In this document: one piece after another, positions 15,812 through 19,737 of the stretch
Layout: every line of letters begins with the position of its first letter
How positions within the stretch are numbered: position 1 is the stretch's first letter
From: VMSU01 sp031400755
GTDB lineage: Bacteria; Desulfobacterota; Desulfobulbia; Desulfobulbales; VMSU01
Assembly (NCBI GenBank): GCA_031400755.1
Contig: JANNQL010000124.1
Coordinates: forward strand, 1-19,737
Direction of reading: 5' to 3'
DNA: 19,737 nt
Program-made: the position numbers and the translations under genes
The notes under the pieces: generated by a model
Seen by the model: only the letters and a program-made list of their open reading frames with translations
Told to the model about the DNA's origin: nothing
The model's database searches: none

Positions 15812-16519
15812 TCACTTGATGGCCAGGAGTTCTAATTCAAAAATCAAGGCAGCGTTCGGTCCGATTGAGCTGCCCTTCCCGCGTTCGCCATAGGCGAGCT
15901 GAGCAGGGACAAAGAGCTGCCACTTGGAGCCTGTCGGCATGAGCGGCAAGGCCTGCCGCCACCCGGCAATCATCTCGGCAACCTTAAATGTGGTGGGTTG
16001 CTGTTTATGATAGGAGCTGTCGAACTCATTGCCATTGACGAAGATGCCCCGGTACTGGCACTCCACCGTGTCCGTCATCGTCGGCTTTTTGCCGTCCCCG
16101 GCCTTGAGGACCTTATACTGCAAGCCGCTCGGCAGGGTCACAACCCCTGCTTCTTTTTTGTTCTCGGCCAGGAAAGTCTCGCCTGCCACTTTGTTGTCGG
16201 CGGCAGACTTCGAGGCGTCCTCTACCCGCTTCTGCCGCACTTTAGTCTGATATTGGGTTGTGGCATTACGGAGTTCTTCCTCGCTCAGCAGGAGTTTGCC
16301 GCCCGCGGTCGCGTCCTTCATGCCTTGCATAACGACGGCCAAATCGACATCGACCCCCTGCTGCTTGAGATTGCCGATCATATTGACCCCGATCGCGTAG
16401 TTGAGCTTATCAGGCTGCGTCATCCGGGCCGTTGGCTCCTCTTCGGCCAAGGCCGGGACAACAGAAAGGACCAGTCCTATAAATATCGTCCATTGCGCTT
16501 TCGTCTTCAATGTCGTCAT
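15812..16519 (-). CDS. FKBP-type peptidyl-prolyl isomerase (Mip/FkpA-like)
   Basis: This is a 235-residue periplasmic prolyl cis-trans isomerase and chaperone. Residues 1-25 are a signal peptide ending PALA. Residues about 32-120 form the helical N-terminal dimerisation domain of Mip/FkpA proteins (KLNYAIGVNMIGNLKQQGVD and the long charged helix). Residues about 128-235 are the FKBP domain with Tyr156 (VECQYRG), Phe166-Asp167 (NEFDSSY), Trp187 in the pocket, VPAQLAYG (Tyr210) and the final strand LIFELELLAIK. The length is typical of the family. The start ATG at 16519 has AGGA nine bases upstream, a modest site. It heads the gene set that includes the Pro-rich, multi-domain oxidase, a plausible folding client. 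Confidence 0.93.
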   Translation of the reverse strand: MTTLKTKAQWTIFIGLVLSVVPALAEEEPTARMTQPDKLNYAIGVNMIGNLKQQGVDVDLAVVMQGMKDATAGGKLLLSEEELRNATTQYQTKVRQKRVEDASKSAADNKVAGETFLAENKKEAGVVTLPSGLQYKVLKAGDGKKPTMTDTVECQYRGIFVNGNEFDSSYHKQQPTTFKVAEMIAGWRQALPLMPTGSKWQLFVPAQLAYGERGKGSSIGPNAALIFELELLAIK

Positions 16520-16642
16520 GTCCGCTTGTCCTGACTACCGCAGGATGTTGAAGTTTTTTCTGTTCACTTCGAGGAAAAATTTTTGCAGCGGCCTTTTTCC
16601 TTCTTCAGTGTCTTCACAATAAGGAAAAAGCTATAAATAAGG

Positions 16643-16666
16643 AATAGGGTGCAGACCCTATTTTTT
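16643..16666 (+). terminator. Hairpin with T run (possible plus-strand terminator)
   Basis: AATAGGGT and ACCCTATT form a perfect 8-bp stem with a GCAG loop, followed by TTTT on the plus strand. It has the form of an intrinsic terminator, but no plus-strand gene is known upstream, so it may end a small RNA or lie within the FKBP leader. Confidence 0.35.
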
Positions 16667-16688
16667 GGATCGTCTTGTGCTATGGGAG

Positions 16689-16724
16689 ATAAAAAAATAA
16701 TGGACTGCATGCCCCCTGCAGTCC
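16689..16724 (-). terminator. Hairpin followed by U run on the minus strand
   Basis: GGACTGCA and TGCAGTCC (16702-16724) form a perfect 8-bp stem around a 7-base loop. On the minus strand they are followed by ATTATTTTTTTAT, a good intrinsic-terminator form. It is downstream of the cytochrome-SCO genes' own terminator and upstream of the FKBP gene, so it may end a small RNA or act as an attenuator or backup terminator. Confidence 0.45.
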
Positions 16725-16766
16725 GAGGCATTGGGGATTTTTTTTTTGGCAACTTTATTATTGAAG

Positions 16767-16804
16767 TACGACATTGTAAAAACAGAATACGACATTATAA
16801 AAAT
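16767..16804. repeat. Pair of 17-base direct repeats with a 21-base period
   Basis: TACGACATTGTAAAAAC (16767-16783) and TACGACATTATAAAAAT (16788-16804) are spaced two helical turns apart. Read on the minus strand they contain TACAAT and TATAAT, so they may be regulator sites overlapping -10 elements for minus-strand transcription. Confidence 0.4.
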
Positions 16805-16832
16805 AACGCAAGTAGTAATCATTATCTATACT

Positions 16833-16881
16833 TAAAAATACGGTGCGACAAAACCGTTAAAGTTTTTTCTGTCGCACCGTA
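16833..16881 (-). terminator. Intrinsic terminator of the SCO-cytochrome gene set
   Basis: TACGGTGCGACA (16839-16850) and TGTCGCACCGTA (16870-16881) form a perfect 12-bp stem that can be extended by AAAC/GTTT pairing. On the minus strand the stem is followed by TTTTTAAG. It lies 35 bases beyond the stop codon at 16916, the expected position for ending the upstream gene set. Confidence 0.75.
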
Positions 16882-16915
16882 CTGTGCCCTGCGTACAATT
16901 AAAGCGCAGCGAGTT

Positions 16916-18640
16916 TCAGTGAGTGACCCACTCGTTGCGTTTTACCATTACGGGCTTTGGTCCGGGAGTTAGTTGGACGACATAGCAGCCCTTAGAGGCA
17001 TAGTGCTGTTCCTGGCCGAAGCTCAAACGAGGGTAAATTAACGAGCCCGTTGCCAAGTCGGGCGTCGATTCGATCAATTCGATAAAATAATCACGTTTGA
17101 TAAAGGACCGCAGTCTGGAAAGGGGGCCGGAAATCGTCTGGAAGAGGGCGTACATCTTAAGCGCCGGGTCCAGCTGGCTTACCGGCAGCTTGTCGTTCTG
17201 TATGGGGATTGATAACGGTGGATGGTAGCCCTTAGATTCCTCTGGCAGGGCATAGGGGTAAGTCATATACACATTTTCGCGCGCGGCCTCGGGCAGAGAA
17301 TGCAACTGCCTCCCCAGAAGAGTGGCGGAGGCCAGGACCAGGGCCGGCTTGGCGCCCTCTTTCTGGGCCCCGAGATCGGAAAAATCACGTGCATTCAGCC
17401 ACAGGAGCACGACTGCCTGCTTTTGTATACCGTCTATCTTCTCCCAGACTTCAGCCGAGATGGCTTCATCGGCCTTCAGCGCCAACATTGCCGGGGCCTT
17501 GTGCCCTAAGCCTACCCACTTCTCCTGGAAGGCCTTGGACAGGGCGAGGCCGGCCGGTTCATCGCGAAAGACCTGAACAATGGCCTCTTTCGACAGCTCG
17601 GTTCGTCCATGCAGGTATCTGGCGGCGGTTTCTCCTTCTTGATAGAGGCCTTTGGAGAGGTAGAGGGTATAAGTGTCGCTCTCCGAGATCACGGGGAAAT
17701 CCGTGACTGGAAAGACCGCCGGGATCTTAAGTTCCTCGCAAAAGCGGTGGATCGGGCCCCAGTCCTTGGTGCTTATGCCGCCAAGGAGGGCGAAGACCGG
17801 CCCCTTTCGGTAGTATTCTTCAAGCTGCGGACGCCAGGTCTCCGGCGGTCCCTTGAGCTCCCAGACGGAGAGGGCCAGGGTCCGTAAGTCCCGCGCCTCC
17901 CCTTCCTTACGGTGCGACACCTGTTTGATCGTCCGCTCCATCCTTTTCGGTACGCGAAAGTTGTCGATAAAGTTCTGCAGCGGGCCCAGCATCGACTCGC
18001 GGTCCTCTTTGGGCACATCCTCGGTGATGATAGTTGCGAAGCGCAGGGTGGTGTCGTTGACCCCCGGTTCTATCCCGACCGAGAGGTTTTTCAGATAGTA
18101 GACCATGATTTCCTTGTCTTTTTCAGCCAAGGGGTAGACCGGCATGATCGTGTTCAGTTGCCGATCATTAGGATCGAGGCCCGTCTCCATGACCCGGGCC
18201 AGGGTCTTATCCGTGTAAGCCGGACGGAAAACAATATCGCCCGGCGCCGTCTCAGGGGGCTGGTCAAGCATGGGCACCCCCCTGAACTTCGATACCGGGG
18301 CATACAGTCTGGTCCCGTCGATGGGCGGGGTGCGCACCTGGCCCTCCTTGGTCCCGATCCCGCTCCGCAAATGGCAGCTCACACAGGTGAACATAGTGCC
18401 ATCAATCGGCACGTCGTCTTTGACCGTGGCCTGCATCGGCTTGCCCGAAGGCAGGATTCCCTGCCGGTACATCTTCTCCCCCAGGCGCAGGGCCTCTTCG
18501 GGGCTTACCCCTCCAACCTTAGATGGCGATGGGGTCTGGGCCATGGCCGTTCCGTAGGCAACAAAAAAGAAAACAGACAGGATGGCCAAAAACAGCAGGC
18601 CAGCAGGGTAGATCTCGTTCCTTAGTGTTGTTCGCATCAT
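16916..18640 (-). CDS. Monoheme cytochrome c fused to a periplasmic-binding-protein-like domain
   Basis: This is a 574-residue exported protein. Residues 1-34 are a signal peptide ending TAMA. Residues about 45-190 form a class I cytochrome c domain with CVSCH (86-90) and a probable distal ligand Met166 in NTIMPVYPLAEKD. Residues about 205-560 resemble type I periplasmic-binding proteins of the branched-chain amino acid (LIVBP) class, with alternating strands such as GPVFALLGGISTKDWGP, IPAVFPVTDFP and QAVVLLWLNA. No transporter permease or ATPase is nearby, so the binding domain is more likely a sensor, docking or metal/ligand-binding unit than a transport component. The start ATG overlaps the SCO stop codon (ATGA), with AAGGGGG eight bases upstream, indicating translational coupling; an adjacent second ATG is also possible. 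A hairpin terminator follows. The domain assignment is good; the role is unknown. Confidence 0.83.
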   Translation of the reverse strand: MMRTTLRNEIYPAGLLFLAILSVFFFVAYGTAMAQTPSPSKVGGVSPEEALRLGEKMYRQGILPSGKPMQATVKDDVPIDGTMFTCVSCHLRSGIGTKEGQVRTPPIDGTRLYAPVSKFRGVPMLDQPPETAPGDIVFRPAYTDKTLARVMETGLDPNDRQLNTIMPVYPLAEKDKEIMVYYLKNLSVGIEPGVNDTTLRFATIITEDVPKEDRESMLGPLQNFIDNFRVPKRMERTIKQVSHRKEGEARDLRTLALSVWELKGPPETWRPQLEEYYRKGPVFALLGGISTKDWGPIHRFCEELKIPAVFPVTDFPVISESDTYTLYLSKGLYQEGETAARYLHGRTELSKEAIVQVFRDEPAGLALSKAFQEKWVGLGHKAPAMLALKADEAISAEVWEKIDGIQKQAVVLLWLNARDFSDLGAQKEGAKPALVLASATLLGRQLHSLPEAARENVYMTYPYALPEESKGYHPPLSIPIQNDKLPVSQLDPALKMYALFQTISGPLSRLRSFIKRDYFIELIESTPDLATGSLIYPRLSFGQEQHYASKGCYVVQLTPGPKPVMVKRNEWVTH

Positions 18641-19215
18641 TTTTGCACCCCCTTGTATTCTTTTATAAGTTCAGTAGTGCCGATGAGGCCGTAGATCCAT
18701 AACCAGTGGTCCTTGGTCGGCGATTTTATCAGGATCAGCGGATAGTGGTCCATCTTGGTTTGTGTCTTTGCATTGAACGCCACCAGCACCTGATCAATGT
18801 CATCACGGGAACCGGTCAGAAAGTCCCAGCCCGGCTTGGCATGGTACCGATCCAGGTAGGCCTTCATCGCTTCCGGGGTGTCGTTTTCCGGATCGACCGA
18901 GATGGAAACAAGCCGATAGGTCCCGTCTTTGGCGACGGGTTGTCTCTGGAAGTTTGTAAAATTTGCTGAAAGAATCGGGCAAATGGTGGTGCAGGTGGTA
19001 TAGATAAAGTCCACCAGCACCGGTTTATCCGAAAGCAGCAGCTCCTTGAGCTGAACTTTTTCCCCATTCTGATTGATCATGGTCACGTCGGGCACCTCAT
19101 ACTTCTCCATAGTCCGCGTATAAGGCGGTTTTTTTGCTGCCGCAGCCACCCCACCGAGGCACAAACCAATGATAAAAAAGGTAAGAAAAACACACATTGC
19201 TCTTTGTCGCACCAT
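18637..19215 (-). CDS. SCO1/SenC-family copper chaperone
   Basis: This is a 192-residue thioredoxin-fold protein. SCO proteins deliver copper to, or reduce, the CuA site of cytochrome oxidases and some other copper enzymes. Residues 1-27 are a signal peptide or anchor. The copper-binding set is intact: Cys75 and Cys79 in TTCTTICP, plus His157 in MDHYPLI. Typical family stretches such as VDFIYTTC, LVSISVDPENDTPEAMKAY and the FLTGSRDDI loop are present. I chose the ATG at 19215, with GAGGAGG six bases upstream, over an ATG six codons earlier (19233) that has no ribosome binding site and would include the Shine-Dalgarno in its coding sequence. It overlaps the downstream cytochrome-PBP gene by four bases. 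The giant copper oxidase 3.4 kb away is a possible additional client. Confidence 0.93.
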   Translation of the reverse strand: MVRQRAMCVFLTFFIIGLCLGGVAAAAKKPPYTRTMEKYEVPDVTMINQNGEKVQLKELLLSDKPVLVDFIYTTCTTICPILSANFTNFQRQPVAKDGTYRLVSISVDPENDTPEAMKAYLDRYHAKPGWDFLTGSRDDIDQVLVAFNAKTQTKMDHYPLILIKSPTKDHWLWIYGLIGTTELIKEYKGVQK

Positions 19216-19258
19216 ACCAAGCCTCCTCAGCATTTATTAATGTTATCGGAAATCTTTA

Positions 19259-19708
19259 TCATGCCATGATCAGGTTCGAGGTCATCATCGTTAAGATTAC
19301 GATTACCGTAAATATAGCGTAGCAAAACACAGAGGTTAATGCAAGGCGCCGCTGCACATCCGGCACGGTCCCGGCAAGACTCTTAATTTTGTTAAAAGGA
19401 GCGACAACCCCTGTGCCGATTCCGGCCACCACCCCGCCGAAGAGGGCGAGATAGAGCGGATAGCCGACATAGCCATAGTCGCCCTGCAGGATGCAGAACG
19501 GACAGTGGTGGGTCGGCAGTTCGTAGAAATACAACGAGAAAACCGAGATCAGCGCGGTGATCGAGGCGACAAATGCGGCCCCGCTCAGGGCGGCAAACAG
19601 GTACGCCCCTCGACCACGGCTGAGATAGACGTAAAGGCCCAGCAGTAGGGTCACCCCCATCAGGACAAAGAAGATGTCCGGCCGGGAAATTGTCGGAGTG
19701 CCCGCCAT
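19259..19708 (-). CDS. Four-helix membrane protein with HHCPFC motif
   Basis: This is a 149-residue integral membrane protein with four predicted helices (about 12-30, 36-62, 79-104 and 120-147). A conserved-looking HHCPFCILQGDYGY loop starts at residue 67, with Cys69 and Cys72 on one face of the membrane after helix 2. The CxxC with adjacent His residues suggests thiol-disulfide exchange (as in DsbB/VKOR-type proteins) or metal binding, but I cannot place the family. The ATG at 19708 has GTGGAG about five bases upstream. However, the frame stays open to the window edge, so the true gene may start further upstream. It is 43 bases before the SCO start, probably the same operon, consistent with a role in copper or cysteine redox handling. 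Confidence 0.65.
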   Translation of the reverse strand: MAGTPTISRPDIFFVLMGVTLLLGLYVYLSRGRGAYLFAALSGAAFVASITALISVFSLYFYELPTHHCPFCILQGDYGYVGYPLYLALFGGVVAGIGTGVVAPFNKIKSLAGTVPDVQRRLALTSVFCYAIFTVIVILTMMTSNLIMA

Positions 19709-19737
19709 GTCCGCTCCACTTGCCTCGGTGCTGAAGA

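Larger units (their letters stand above)
16520..16915. other. AT-rich intergenic region with three hairpins
   Basis: This 396-base gap has no credible protein gene. It holds perfect inverted repeats at 16643-16662, 16702-16724 and 16839-16881, A and T runs (including T10 near 16738-16747), and two 17-base direct repeats of TACGACATT(G/A)TAAAAA at 16767-16783 and 16788-16804. It should contain the promoter of the FKBP-oxidase genes and the terminator of the cytochrome-SCO genes. A small RNA is possible. Confidence 0.5.

Noticed and set aside
16564..16752. 62-codon minus-strand frame in the AT-rich gap
   Set aside because: It runs through two terminator-like hairpins, has no clear ribosome binding site and no family resemblance.

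Overview
The window is about 19.7 kb from a Gram-negative chromosome. Evidence for this is the signal peptides, a lipoprotein, an outer-membrane autotransporter, c-type cytochromes and a SCO copper chaperone. A class I cyclic-di-GMP riboswitch, monoheme cytochromes and a multicopper oxidase would fit a Desulfuromonadota/Geobacter-like organism, but other respiratory bacteria are possible. The taxonomic placement is inference with low confidence.

Layout. The left end (1-405, minus) is the N-terminal part of an NhaD-type sodium/proton antiporter with a hairpin-rich leader. Divergent from it are an OMP-decarboxylase-like barrel protein with an altered catalytic motif (624-1364) and a lipoprotein of the DUF6600/YXWGXW type with a long disordered tail (1389-3314). 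A 440-base gap (3315-3754) holds a REP-like palindrome and a convincing cyclic-di-GMP-I riboswitch. The riboswitch leads into a subtilisin-type serine protease with a C-terminal autotransporter barrel (3755-5926).

From 5941 to the right end every gene is on the minus strand. In transcription order there are two sets. The first (19708 to 16916) is a four-helix membrane protein with an HHCPFC motif, a SCO1/SenC copper chaperone, and a monoheme cytochrome c fused to a periplasmic-binding-protein-like domain; the last two overlap by four bases. A hairpin terminator follows. The second (16519 to 5941) is a Mip/FkpA-like FKBP prolyl isomerase, a small secreted lysine-rich protein, a 2,912-residue multicopper oxidase, and a small secreted monoheme protein. 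The oxidase carries about 16 choice-of-anchor-D/Hydin-type Ig-like domains.

How they may work together. The giant oxidase has all four copper-ligand motifs, so it should be an active extracytoplasmic enzyme held on a long beta-domain stalk. The C-terminal module of the oxidase recurs, with DNA-level similarity, at the C terminus of the neighbouring monoheme protein. This suggests a common docking or sorting tag that brings copper and heme redox centres together. SCO (copper delivery), FKBP (folding) and the cytochrome-PBP fusion fit an extracytoplasmic redox or metal-oxidation cassette. The convergent protease, probably under cyclic-di-GMP control, could remodel surface proteins. The joint function is inference; the domain contents are read from the sequence.
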